A stretch of DNA of 31,831 nucleotides, taken from positions 1-31,831 of the forward strand of contig DAITVZ010000061.1 in assembly GCA_036841525.1 (NCBI GenBank), written 5' to 3'. Both the position numbers and the translations under genes were made by a program. Numbering within the stretch: position 1 is the stretch's first letter; the number at the start of each line of letters is the position of its first letter. A model generated the notes under the pieces. That model did no database searches. It saw only the letters and a program-made list of their open reading frames with translations, and was not told the origin of the DNA. Positions 1 through 12,537 of this stretch are shown here, piece after piece. The stretch comes from JAAYEA01 sp012689325 (GTDB lineage Bacteria; Chloroflexota; Anaerolineae; JAAYEA01).

Positions 1-39
1 TGGGACAACGTCTACCTGCTCAAGGTCCTGGCAGTTTAA
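1..39 (+). CDS. C-terminal end of an unidentified upstream gene (partial)
   Basis: The first 13 codons read in frame 1 as WDNVYLLKVLAV followed by TAA. Only the tail of a gene is visible and it is too short to assign. It does not look like a typical RpoB C-terminus, which would be the usual neighbour before rpoC. It could also be a chance open stretch at the window edge. Confidence 0.3.
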   Translation, partial: WDNVYLLKVLAV

Positions 40-141
40 ATGCAATCGCCCTGCGTATTGGCGTACAATGCATGGACATGCGCGGGCTCTGCCTGCGCCT
101 TGCCCCCTGACCTGACCTCTGATCGTCCCTCAGAACCCGAT

Positions 142-170
142 TTGACACCTTGACAAACAGGGTGTATAAT
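142..170 (+). promoter_or_regulatory. sigma70-type promoter of rpoC
   Basis: TTGACA at 142-147 and TATAAT at 165-170 are separated by exactly 17 bp, matching both consensus boxes perfectly. The start of transcription would fall near 177, leaving a leader of about 140 nt before rpoC. A second TTGACA at 150-155 is too close to the -10 box to matter. I see no clear hairpin or small ORF in the leader. Confidence 0.85.
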
Positions 171-316
171 CAGTTGTTGCGAATTGTGGAAACCTACGGG
201 TTGTTCAGTTACATAGCGAAAGGGGAATTGGCCATCTCGGTTTTGTCCTGCATAAGCGGGTAGGGGAACGAAACCGGGATTTTCCATTTTCCCACTCATT
301 TGGGGAGGGAGATGCC

Positions 317-4612
<4,296 letters not shown>

Positions 4613-4626
4613 TTGAGGACCAGATC

Positions 4627-4656
4627 AGGCGGGGAGGGCCCCGGCCTTCCCCGCCT
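4627..4656 (+). terminator. GC-rich hairpin after rpoC
   Basis: The arms at 4627-4640 and 4643-4656 pair over 14 positions with one G-U wobble and leave almost no loop. No T-tract follows, so this is not a canonical intrinsic terminator. It may be a pause, an RNA-stabilising 3' end, or a partial terminator before the PBP gene 21 bp downstream. Confidence 0.5.
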
Positions 4657-4677
4657 GCTAGAAAACACCGAAAGCAC

Positions 4678-7600
4678 ATGGACTCTCTAACGATTCGACG
4701 TTGGCGAGCGCGACGAGAAGTCAAGCCAAGCATCTTGCCACGCTTGCTGTTGGGCAGCGTGGCACTGCTGTTTCTGAGCCTTGGCGCGCTCACGGTTTTG
4801 GGCGTGGGCGCGGCGGCGGGCGTCTATTGGTACTTTGCCAAGGACCTCCCGCCGGCGGACGAGGTGGAACGGCTCACCTCCGAGGCGTTCCAAACCAGCA
4901 TCATCTATGACGCCACCGGCACGATCAAGCTCTTCGAGCTGATCGACCCCCAGGGCGGCGCCCGCACCAAGATCCCCCTGGCCGAGGTTCCCGAGCACGT
5001 CCGCTATGCCACCGTGGCCATGGAGGACAAGACTTTTTACACCAACCCCGGCGTGGATTTCTTGGGCATCGTCCGCGCCTTTGTGAGCAACCTGCAAGGC
5101 AACCAGATCCAGGGCGCCAGCACCCTCACCCAGCAGTTGATCAAGCTGGTGATCATCCCCGAAGAGGAGCGCTACGAGGTCTCGTACGCCCGCAAGATCA
5201 AGGAGGCGATCCTTTCCCTCGAGCTCTCCCGGCGCTACCCGGGCATGGAGGGCAAGGACCAGATCCTGGAGTGGTACCTGAACACCGTCCCCTATGGCGG
5301 GGTGGCCTATGGCATCCAGGCGGCGGCGGAGCAGTACTTTGCCAAGAGCGCCAGCGAGCTGACCCTGGCCGAGGGCGCCATGCTGGTGGCCGTGCCGCAG
5401 TACCCCCTCATGAACCCCATCGACAACTATGACGAGGCCAAAAAACGCCAGGAGATCGTGCTGGACCAGATGTACCTGCAAGGGTACATCACCGCCGAGG
5501 AGGCCTGGGAGGCCAAGCAGGCCGAGATCAAGGTGATCTCCAAGCCCTTTGATATCCTGGCGCCGCATTTCGTCATGTACGTGCGCCAGATCCTGGAGCG
5601 CGAGTACGGCCTCAATATGGTCTACCGCAACGGCCTGCGCGTCTATACCACCCTCGAGCTGGACCTCCAGGCCGAGGCCGAGCGCATCGCGCGGGAGCAC
5701 GTCGCCGATATCGCCGAGCTGCACAACGTCAGCAACGCCTCGGTGGTGGTGATGGACCCCCACACCGGCAGGATTCGCGCTATGGTGGGCAGCCTGGACT
5801 ATTTCAACGCCGAAATCGATGGGCAGGTGAACGTGGCGATCTCGCCACGGCAGCCGGGCTCCTCCTTCAAGCCCTTCACCTATGTGACGGCGCTGGCCCA
5901 GGGCTACACCCCGGCGACCCGCATCATGGACGTGCGGACCAGCTTTCCCGATTGGCCGAACCCGCCCTTCGTGCCGGAGAACTATGACCGGCTGTATCAC
6001 GGCCCCGTCTCCATCCGGCGGGCCCTGGCCTGCTCCTATAACGTGCCCGCCGTGGCGGTGCTGAGCTGGGTCGGCGTGGACAATGTGCTGGATACGGCGC
6101 ATCGCATGGGCATCAACACGCTGCTCAACGAGCACTATGGGCTGAGCCTGACCCTGGGCGGCGGCGAGGTGACGCTGCTGGACATGGTCTATGCCTATAG
6201 CGTCTTTGCCAACGAGGGCGAGATGGCGGGCCAGCCCATCGCGGCGGACAAGCTCAAGCCCGGCTTCCGCGAGCTGGACCCCGTCGCCATCCTGCGCGTG
6301 GAAGACGCCGCGGGCAACGTGCTCTACGAGTACAAGGAGCCGCACACCAAGCGCGTGCTCAACCCGCAACTGGCTTACCTGATCTCCGACATCCTCTCCG
6401 ATAACCGCGCCCGCTCCTTCGCGTTGGGCGCGAGCAGCTACCTCAAGCTCAGCCGCCCCGCCGCGGCCAAGACGGGCACCACCGAGAATTTCGTGGACCT
6501 GTGGACCATCGGCTACACGCCGGACGTGGTGGTGGGCGTCTGGATCGGCAACAACAGCTCTGATCCCATGGAGCGGCTTCCTTCCGTCCGCGGCGCCGGC
6601 CCCATCTATAACCGGCTCATGGAGCACCTCTTCCTGTCCATGCCCGAGGCCCGCTTTGCCGAGCCGCCGGGGCTGGTGCGGGCGGTGGTGGACGAGGCCT
6701 CCGGCCTGCTGCCGACCCCTTATTCTGGCGGCCAGATCACCGAGGTCTTTATCGAGGGCACCGTGCCCACCGCCTATGACGACATCCACCGGCCGTTCCG
6801 CATCTGCAGCGCCTCGGGCAAGCTGGCGACGGTCCATTGCCCGGCGGAGCTGGTCGCCGAGCAGGTCTTCGAGTTCTACCCGCCCGACGCCGCCGACTGG
6901 GTGCGCATGACGAACAAGGCGCAGGCGCCCGCCGAGTATTGCCCCGTGCACGGGCCGGGGCTGCTGGCCTCCGACGTCGCCATCGGCAGCCCGACCCAGT
7001 ATTCCTACGTGCGCCAGGTTTTGCCCGTGACGGGCAACGCCAAGCCGGGCGATTTCTCCTTCTGGCGGCTGCAATTCGGCAAGGGGATGAACCCCTCCTC
7101 CTGGACGCCCATCGGCGCGGATCGCTACGACCGCGTGGACAACAATGTGCTGGACTATTGGGACGTCTCGCAGCTCGATGGCCTCTATAGCCTCCAGTTG
7201 ACGGTGGTGGGCGGCAGCGGCAACGTGCAGCAGTCCGCGGTGCAGGTGACCGTGGACAATATCTCGCCCACGATCCAGCTCCTGAACCCCTGGGAAGACA
7301 AATCCTACATCATGGAAGTGGACGAGTGGGTCAACATCCAGGTGGACGCGAACGACAACGCCTCCATGCAGCGCGTCGAGTTCTTTGTGGATGACGGCCT
7401 GATCGGCTATAGCACCGTGGCCCCCTTCACCTATCGCTGGACCATCGTCATGTCCGACACGCTCCCGAGCTGGTTCCCCGGCGAGGCGGTGCTGGTGGAC
7501 GGGGCGCAAGGCGTCTACGCCAAGTCCCTGCCCAACGGCCGCGGCATCATGTGGACCACCGACCTCTATACCGAGACGCACGAGATCCATGCCGTGGCCT

Positions 7601-7761
7601 ATGACGCCGCCGGCAACTGGCTCAAGACGGAAAAGGTCCGCTTCCGCGTCACGCACAAGCCCAAAAAAGAAGAGGCCACGCCCACGCCCACTGCGCTTCT
7701 CCTGCCGAGCGAGCAGCACATCTGGCAGCGGGAGGAGTGGCTCCCCATTCCCATCACCTAA
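4678..7761 (+). CDS. Class A penicillin-binding protein (GT51 glycosyltransferase + transpeptidase) with C-terminal Ig-like extension
   Basis: This bifunctional peptidoglycan synthase polymerises lipid II and cross-links stem peptides outside the membrane. A membrane anchor lies at about residues 22-55. The GT51 domain shows the catalytic glutamate E116 (AMEDKTFY), QGASTLTQQLIK and the KIKEAILSLELSRRY region. The transpeptidase domain has all three motifs: S395-S396-F397-K398, S453-Y454-N455 and K598-T-G-T601. After it comes a roughly 340-residue extension with scattered cysteines (CSASG, VHCP, YCPVHG) and an Ig-like segment around TVDNISPTIQLLNPW and VEFFVDDGLIGYSTVAPF. At 1027 aa it is longer than typical PBP1 proteins. 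ATG 4678 has only a weak ribosome binding site; it is chosen because it gives a normal cytoplasmic tail before the anchor. dinG begins 21 bp downstream, so the two are probably co-transcribed. Confidence 0.95.
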   Translation: MDSLTIRRWRARREVKPSILPRLLLGSVALLFLSLGALTVLGVGAAAGVYWYFAKDLPPADEVERLTSEAFQTSIIYDATGTIKLFELIDPQGGARTKIPLAEVPEHVRYATVAMEDKTFYTNPGVDFLGIVRAFVSNLQGNQIQGASTLTQQLIKLVIIPEEERYEVSYARKIKEAILSLELSRRYPGMEGKDQILEWYLNTVPYGGVAYGIQAAAEQYFAKSASELTLAEGAMLVAVPQYPLMNPIDNYDEAKKRQEIVLDQMYLQGYITAEEAWEAKQAEIKVISKPFDILAPHFVMYVRQILEREYGLNMVYRNGLRVYTTLELDLQAEAERIAREHVADIAELHNVSNASVVVMDPHTGRIRAMVGSLDYFNAEIDGQVNVAISPRQPGSSFKPFTYVTALAQGYTPATRIMDVRTSFPDWPNPPFVPENYDRLYHGPVSIRRALACSYNVPAVAVLSWVGVDNVLDTAHRMGINTLLNEHYGLSLTLGGGEVTLLDMVYAYSVFANEGEMAGQPIAADKLKPGFRELDPVAILRVEDAAGNVLYEYKEPHTKRVLNPQLAYLISDILSDNRARSFALGASSYLKLSRPAAAKTGTTENFVDLWTIGYTPDVVVGVWIGNNSSDPMERLPSVRGAGPIYNRLMEHLFLSMPEARFAEPPGLVRAVVDEASGLLPTPYSGGQITEVFIEGTVPTAYDDIHRPFRICSASGKLATVHCPAELVAEQVFEFYPPDAADWVRMTNKAQAPAEYCPVHGPGLLASDVAIGSPTQYSYVRQVLPVTGNAKPGDFSFWRLQFGKGMNPSSWTPIGADRYDRVDNNVLDYWDVSQLDGLYSLQLTVVGGSGNVQQSAVQVTVDNISPTIQLLNPWEDKSYIMEVDEWVNIQVDANDNASMQRVEFFVDDGLIGYSTVAPFTYRWTIVMSDTLPSWFPGEAVLVDGAQGVYAKSLPNGRGIMWTTDLYTETHEIHAVAYDAAGNWLKTEKVRFRVTHKPKKEEATPTPTALLLPSEQHIWQREEWLPIPIT

Positions 7762-7782
7762 GCCAACCTAGACTGGAGCGAC

Positions 7783-10647
7783 ATGGGCCGAGTATATGTG
7801 GCGCTGGACCTGGAGACGACCGGCCTGACGCCAGATCGCGACGCGATCATCGAGATCGGGGCGGTCAAGTTCCGCGACGGCGACGAGCTGGCCTCCTGGT
7901 CCACGTTCGTGAACCCCAATCGCGAGCTGCCGGCCAAGATTCAACACATCACGGGCATCAAGCCGGAGGAGCTGCGCGGCGCGCCGTCGCTTTTCTCCGT
8001 GGCGCGCCCCCTGGTCGATTTCGTCGGCGATGCGCCGGTGATCGGCCACAATATCGGTTTTGATATGCGCTTCCTGAACAAGCATGGCCTGCTGGTGGAC
8101 CATCCGACGCTGGACACCTTTGAGCTGGCCAGCATCCTGATGCCCGAGGCGCCGCACTATAACCTCTCGGCGCTGGCCGAGCAGGTGGAGGTGGAGCAGG
8201 ACCGGCGCCACCGGGCGCTGGACGACGCCCAGGCCACGCGCGGCCTCTTCCGGGCGCTGATGGAACGGGCCGAAAAGCTCGACCTGCGCACCATTCAGGA
8301 GCTGAACCGCCTCGCCGCCGGGACCGACTGGTCGCTCCGCGAGTTCTTCGTGGAGGTGGAGCGGAACAAGGCGCGGACGGCCTTTGTCCAGCCGGCGGGG
8401 CAGGCCGAGCGGCGCCGCGAAAGCGCTCGCCGCAAGCAGGAGGAAGAGGCGCTCCAGCCCACGGCCGAGGTGCAGCTCATCGACGGCGAGTCTCTCTCGG
8501 CGATGCTCTCCCCCGGCGGCCTCTTTGAGCAACAGTTCCCCGGCTATGAGTACCGCCCGCAGCAGATCGAGATGTTGCAGTCCGTCGCCGATTCCTTCAA
8601 CGAGGGCGAGCATCTGCTGGTGGAGGCGGGGACGGGCACGGGCAAGTCCGTGGCCTATCTGCTCCCCTCCATCTATTTCGCCGTCGCCAATAACGAGCAC
8701 GTGGTCATCTCGACCAACACCATCAACCTGCAAGACCAGCTCTTCACCAAGGACATCCCTGACCTGCGGGCCATGCTCCCCATCCCGTTCAACGCCGCCC
8801 TGCTCAAGGGGCGCAGCAACTATCTCTGCCTGCGGCGGCTGGCCGCCTTCCGGCGGAGCGCCAAGCTCTCCACCGACGAGGTGCGCGTCCTGGCCAAGAT
8901 ATTGGCCTGGCTGCCCCAGACGACCACCGGCGACCGCGGCGAGATGGTGCTGCTGAACAGCGAATACCCCGTTTGGGCCCAGGTGCAGGCCGAGGCGGAG
9001 ACCTGCCTCGCCGAGCAGTGTCCCTATCGGGTGCAGGGCGAATGCTTCCTCTATCGCGCGCGGCACAAGGCCGAGGCCGCCCACCTGATCGTGGTCAACC
9101 ACGCCCTGCTCCTCTCCGATATCGTCACGGAGAACCGCGTCCTGCCCGAGTTCAATTACCTGATCATCGACGAGGCGCACCATCTGGAGGAGCAGGCCAC
9201 CACGCACCTGGGCTTTTCCGTGGGCCAGGCGCAGCTTTACCGGCTGCTCACCGACCTGAGCTTTTCCCAGGGGGCGCAGGGGTTCGGCGGCTTTCTCGCC
9301 GACGTGCTGGGCCAGCTCCACGAAAGCGGCGTCCCCGCCGACGTCCGCGCGCAACTGGCCGACCAGGTCCAGTGGATGCATGGGCAGGTGGAGAGCGCCC
9401 GCCGCGCGCTGCACCTCCTCTTCGCCGACCTGGCGATCTTTTTGGACAACTTTCGCCAGCAGGGCCCCGAGGGCTTTGGCAACTATGACGTCCATATCCG
9501 CCTGACCGCCTCGCTGCGGTCGCAGCCGGATTGGTCCGGCATCGAGATGCGCTGGGACGACTTTGCCAACCCCTTGCGCAAGATCGGCAAGGGGCTGGAG
9601 CAGTTGCACGAGGGCCTGCAAAACCTGGAGAGCGCCCACATCGAGGGGTATGACGAGCTGTTGCAGGACGTGCTGGGCTACCGCACCCGGGTGCAAGAGC
9701 TGGACCGGCAGATCGAGTCCATCCTGGCGAACCCGACCCTCGACTCGATCTATTGGGCGCGGATCATCGCCGAGCAGGGGAGCATCGAGCTGAACCGGGC
9801 GCCGCTGCACGTGGCGCCGCTGCTGGAGGACCGGCTCTTTTCCCGCAAGGCCACGGTGATCCTCACCTCCGCCACGCTCTGCTCGGAGGGGGATTTCTCC
9901 TACATCCGGGAGCGGCTGGGGCTGCCCGACGCCAGCGAGCTCCAGGTCGGCTCGCCCTTTGATTTCGTCAGCTCCACCCTGCTCTACCTGCCCACGGACA
10001 TGCCCGAGCCGGGCGAGCGCAACTATCAGCGCGCGGTGGAAAGCTCGCTGGTCGACCTCTGCCGGGCCACGCAGGGGCGGGTGCTGGTGCTGTTCACCTC
10101 CTACAGCCAGTTGCTCAATTCGTACCGCGCCATCAACCCCTTCCTGGAGGATGAGGGCATCGTGGTTTATGCCCAGGGCGTGGACGGCTCGCGCCGCCAG
10201 CTCTTGGAGAATTTCAAGACGACGCCGCGCGCGGTGCTGTTGGGCACCCGCAGCTTTTGGGAGGGCGTGGACGTGGTCGGCGAGGCGCTGAGCTGCCTGG
10301 TCATCGCCCGGCTGCCCTTCTCGGTCCCCTCGGACCCGGTCTTTGCCGCCCGCAGCGAGACCTTTGACGACCCCTTTGGCCAGTTCTCGGTGCCGGACGC
10401 CATCCTGCGCTTTCGGCAGGGCTTTGGCCGGTTGATCCGCAGCGCCTCCGACCGGGGCGTGGTGGTGATCCTGGATAAGCGGCTCACCAGCAAGTCCTAT
10501 GGCAAGCGCTTCTTGCGCTCCCTGCCCGAATGCACCGTGCGCCAGGACACGCTGCGCAACCTGCCGAGGCTGGCCGCCCGCTGGATCGACGGCAAAAAAG
10601 AGCCGGAGCAGGTCGAAATTGGCGCGAAAAGGCGAGATCGACTATAA
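7783..10647 (+). CDS. dinG: DinG-family helicase with N-terminal DEDDh exonuclease domain
   Basis: This is an XPD/DinG superfamily 2 DNA helicase fused to a DnaQ-like 3'-5' exonuclease, presumably acting in repair or in clearing DNA structures. The exonuclease motifs are D9 and E11 in DLETTGL, HNIGFDMRFL, and HRALDDAQAT. The helicase has Walker A GTGTGKS (lysine K288), the DEAH box D463-H466, GTRSFWEGVDV and the arginine-finger region RQGFGRLIR. Four cysteines, C349, C408, C413 and C421, sit where XPD/DinG proteins hold a 4Fe-4S cluster. Length is 954 aa, like exonuclease-fused DinG of Firmicutes. ATG 7783 is preceded by GGAG. The 3' end overlaps the efp promoter. Confidence 0.95.
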   Translation: MGRVYVALDLETTGLTPDRDAIIEIGAVKFRDGDELASWSTFVNPNRELPAKIQHITGIKPEELRGAPSLFSVARPLVDFVGDAPVIGHNIGFDMRFLNKHGLLVDHPTLDTFELASILMPEAPHYNLSALAEQVEVEQDRRHRALDDAQATRGLFRALMERAEKLDLRTIQELNRLAAGTDWSLREFFVEVERNKARTAFVQPAGQAERRRESARRKQEEEALQPTAEVQLIDGESLSAMLSPGGLFEQQFPGYEYRPQQIEMLQSVADSFNEGEHLLVEAGTGTGKSVAYLLPSIYFAVANNEHVVISTNTINLQDQLFTKDIPDLRAMLPIPFNAALLKGRSNYLCLRRLAAFRRSAKLSTDEVRVLAKILAWLPQTTTGDRGEMVLLNSEYPVWAQVQAEAETCLAEQCPYRVQGECFLYRARHKAEAAHLIVVNHALLLSDIVTENRVLPEFNYLIIDEAHHLEEQATTHLGFSVGQAQLYRLLTDLSFSQGAQGFGGFLADVLGQLHESGVPADVRAQLADQVQWMHGQVESARRALHLLFADLAIFLDNFRQQGPEGFGNYDVHIRLTASLRSQPDWSGIEMRWDDFANPLRKIGKGLEQLHEGLQNLESAHIEGYDELLQDVLGYRTRVQELDRQIESILANPTLDSIYWARIIAEQGSIELNRAPLHVAPLLEDRLFSRKATVILTSATLCSEGDFSYIRERLGLPDASELQVGSPFDFVSSTLLYLPTDMPEPGERNYQRAVESSLVDLCRATQGRVLVLFTSYSQLLNSYRAINPFLEDEGIVVYAQGVDGSRRQLLENFKTTPRAVLLGTRSFWEGVDVVGEALSCLVIARLPFSVPSDPVFAARSETFDDPFGQFSVPDAILRFRQGFGRLIRSASDRGVVVILDKRLTSKSYGKRFLRSLPECTVRQDTLRNLPRLAARWIDGKKEPEQVEIGAKRRDRL

Positions 10648-10648
10648 T
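10619..10648 (+). promoter_or_regulatory. Promoter of efp overlapping the end of dinG
   Basis: TTGGCG at 10619-10624 and a perfect TATAAT at 10643-10648 are 18 bp apart. The -10 box covers the dinG stop codon. Transcription from here would give efp a leader of about 55 nt. Confidence 0.6.
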
Positions 10649-10659
10649 AATGTGTTGGG

Positions 10660-10675
10660 GAGCCCTAGAGGGCTC
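10660..10675 (+). promoter_or_regulatory. Leader hairpin of efp
   Basis: GAGCCC, the loop TAGA, and GGGCTC form a perfect 6-bp stem in the efp leader, close to the predicted transcription start. There is no T-tract, so it is more likely a 5' stabilising or regulatory stem than a terminator. It lies 18 nt upstream of the Shine-Dalgarno sequence and would not mask it. Confidence 0.5.
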
Positions 10676-10709
10676 TCTGGATCCAGTAGCAATAGGAGGT
10701 AACGGGCCT

Positions 10710-11267
10710 ATGATCGATGTAAATCAACTGCGCAAGGGCGTGACGTTCGAGATGGACGGCGGGCTGTGGAAGGTGTTGGAGTACCAGCATCACAAGCCTG
10801 GCCGCGGCAATGCCATCATCCGCACCAAGCTGCGCAACCTGCGCACCGGCGCCACCATCGAGCGCAACTTTTTGTCCGGCGACCGCGTCCAGGATGTCCG
10901 GCTGGACACGCGCGAGGTGCAGTACCTGTATAACGACGGGCACATCTATTACTTTATGGACACCGGAAACTATGAGCAGCCCGCGCTCAATTCGGAGCTG
11001 CTGGAGGATGTCATCCCCTACCTCAAGGAAAACAACCTCCTCGAGCTGGTTTCCTACGAGGGCGAGGCGCTGGGCGTGGAACTGCCCATCACCGTGGACC
11101 TGGAAGTGACCATGACCGAGCCCGGCTTCAAGGGCGATACCGCCTCCGGCGGCACCAAGCCCGCCACGCTCGAGACCGGCCTGGCCATCAACGTGCCCTT
11201 GTTCGTGAACATCGGCGACGTGATTCGCGTGGATACGCGCACTGGCGTCTACCTGACGCGGGTCTAG
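10710..11267 (+). CDS. efp: Translation elongation factor P
   Basis: EF-P binds between the ribosomal P and E sites and relieves stalling at polyproline stretches. The protein is 185 aa, the usual length, with the three-domain layout (KOW-like N-terminus, central OB fold, and C-terminal OB fold with the signature GDTASGGTKPATLETG). The start is ATG 10710, set by AGGAGG at 10694-10699; the reading frame stays open upstream into dinG, but that part is not coding. The tip of the domain I loop reads KPGRGNA, with arginine at position 32 where many EF-Ps carry the modified lysine. The stop codon lies inside an 8-bp direct repeat bordering the downstream MITE-like element. Confidence 0.97.
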   Translation: MIDVNQLRKGVTFEMDGGLWKVLEYQHHKPGRGNAIIRTKLRNLRTGATIERNFLSGDRVQDVRLDTREVQYLYNDGHIYYFMDTGNYEQPALNSELLEDVIPYLKENNLLELVSYEGEALGVELPITVDLEVTMTEPGFKGDTASGGTKPATLETGLAINVPLFVNIGDVIRVDTRTGVYLTRV

Positions 11268-11380
11268 GCCGTGTTTGCCAAGTCCTTGTGTGGTGTCTTG
11301 TCTAGCTGCTGAGGGCGTTAACGGACTCCACAAAGCGCCAACAACGCTGGTTCCAGGACTTGGCAAACACTCTCTAGGCC
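11263..11380. mobile_element. MITE-like element with flanking 8-bp direct repeats
   Basis: GTGTTTGCCAAGTCCT at 11271-11286 and its exact reverse complement at 11355-11370 bound a 100-bp segment that encodes nothing. TCTAGGCC occurs directly before it (11263-11270) and again at 11373-11380, two bases after the right arm, as expected for a target-site duplication. If the duplication is read as 10 bp abutting both arms, 8 of 10 positions match. The left copy contains the efp stop codon. No transposase is nearby, so it would be a non-autonomous element. The alternative is a large regulatory hairpin. Confidence 0.65.
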
Positions 11381-11414
11381 GCCCGACGAGCATCGGGGCG
11401 CGATCAATGTCTAT

Positions 11415-11455
11415 GGCGGGCTGCGCTTTCAGCAAAAGGCAGGCCCGCCTTTTTT
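11415..11455 (+). terminator. Rho-independent terminator of efp
   Basis: GGCGGGC at 11415-11421 pairs with GCCCGCC at 11443-11449. Three further pairs continue inward past a one-base bulge. Six T's follow at 11450-11455. It ends only 16 bp before the next start codon, so it could also attenuate the downstream methyltransferase gene. Confidence 0.85.
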
Positions 11456-11471
11456 CTCGGATGGGAGCGAA

Positions 11472-12530
11472 ATGAGCGATCAACTGTACGCGGCCCACAC
11501 GCTGCCTGGCCTGGAGGGCGTGGCCTGGGAAGAGATCAAGGCCGAGCTGGGCGCGCCCGCGCTGGTGAGCCGGGGGCGGGGCGTGGTGTTGTTCACCCAG
11601 CAGGGCCCCGTGCTCAAGCTGCTCAACCTGCGCACCACCGAGGACGTCTTTGCCGTGGTGGATCACCAGCCGGAGCTTTCCCCGACGCACTATGGCCTGC
11701 GGCAGTTGCGGGAGGGGTTGGCGCGCACCCCGGCGCTGGATACGGCGCTGGCGGTCCATCACGAGCTCTATCGCAAGCGGGTGAAGCGGATCACCTACCG
11801 GGTGGTGGCGCAGATGAAGGGGCCGCACGACTTTCGCCGGCAGGACGCGCAGCAGGAGGCCGTCGCGGCGATCCAGCGCCGCAACCCCCATTGGAAGCCC
11901 ATGGGGGAGGACGCTCACCTGGAGTTCTGGCTGGATATCCAGGAGCGCTCCGCCGTGACCATGCTGCGCCTCTCCGACCCCACCATGCGGCACCGCAAGT
12001 ACAAGCTGGCGCACATCCCCGCCTCGCTGCGGCCCACCCTGGCGGCGGCGATGGTCTTTCTCTCCCGGCCCGAACCCGACGACGTCTTTTGCGACCCCAT
12101 GTGCGGCGCGGGCACGATCCTGCTGGAGCGGGCCTATGGCGGCTCCTCGCGGGCCATCGTCGGCGGCGAGTTGGATCCCGCCGCGCTGGCGGCAGCGCAG
12201 GCCAACGCCACGGCCTCCGAGCGCATCCAGCTCTGCCGCTGGGACGCCACGCGCCTCCCCCTGGCGGCGGGCGCCGTCTCCAAGATCGCCACCAACCTCC
12301 CCTTCGGCAAGCAGATCGGCGACCCGAACCAGCTCCCGCAGCTTTACAGCGCCTTTTTGGCCGAGGCGGCGCGGGTGCTCGCGCCCCGCGGGCGGGCGGT
12401 GCTGCTCACCAGCGAGCGCGACCTGCTGGAGGCCGCGCTCAAGGGGATGCCTTTCTATACGCGCCGGCAGGTCTCGGTGGGCGTGTTGGGCCAGCCGGCG
12501 ACGATTTTCGTGCTGGAGCGGGCGGGTTAG
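11472..12530 (+). CDS. THUMP-domain class I SAM-dependent RNA methyltransferase (TrmN/Trm14-like)
   Basis: This is probably a tRNA guanine-N2 methyltransferase of the TrmN/Trm14/THUMPD3 group. The N-terminal part (about residues 1-160) has the THUMP-type layout, starting with LPGLEGVAWEEIKAELG and including the basic stretch RKRVKRITYRV. The Rossmann methyltransferase domain follows, with motif I DPMCGAGT starting at D208, an acidic GGELDP loop, and the catalytic NLPFG motif at residues 275-279. This motif is the variant of N-P-P-Y seen in N2-guanine methyltransferases. At 352 aa it is a usual length. ATG 11472 has GGGAG close upstream. The exact target position (for example tRNA G6) is inference from the family. 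It converges with the next minus-strand gene, with only 7 bp between the stops. Confidence 0.85.
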   Translation: MSDQLYAAHTLPGLEGVAWEEIKAELGAPALVSRGRGVVLFTQQGPVLKLLNLRTTEDVFAVVDHQPELSPTHYGLRQLREGLARTPALDTALAVHHELYRKRVKRITYRVVAQMKGPHDFRRQDAQQEAVAAIQRRNPHWKPMGEDAHLEFWLDIQERSAVTMLRLSDPTMRHRKYKLAHIPASLRPTLAAAMVFLSRPEPDDVFCDPMCGAGTILLERAYGGSSRAIVGGELDPAALAAAQANATASERIQLCRWDATRLPLAAGAVSKIATNLPFGKQIGDPNQLPQLYSAFLAEAARVLAPRGRAVLLTSERDLLEAALKGMPFYTRRQVSVGVLGQPATIFVLERAG

Positions 12531-12537
12531 CTTCCGC

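Noticed and set aside
36..299. An 87-codon minus-strand ORF upstream of rpoC
   Set aside because: It overlaps the rpoC promoter and leader and shows no recognisable domain.
11275..11475. A 66-codon plus-strand ORF after efp
   Set aside because: It runs through the MITE-like element and the terminator, has no ribosome binding site and no protein-like composition.
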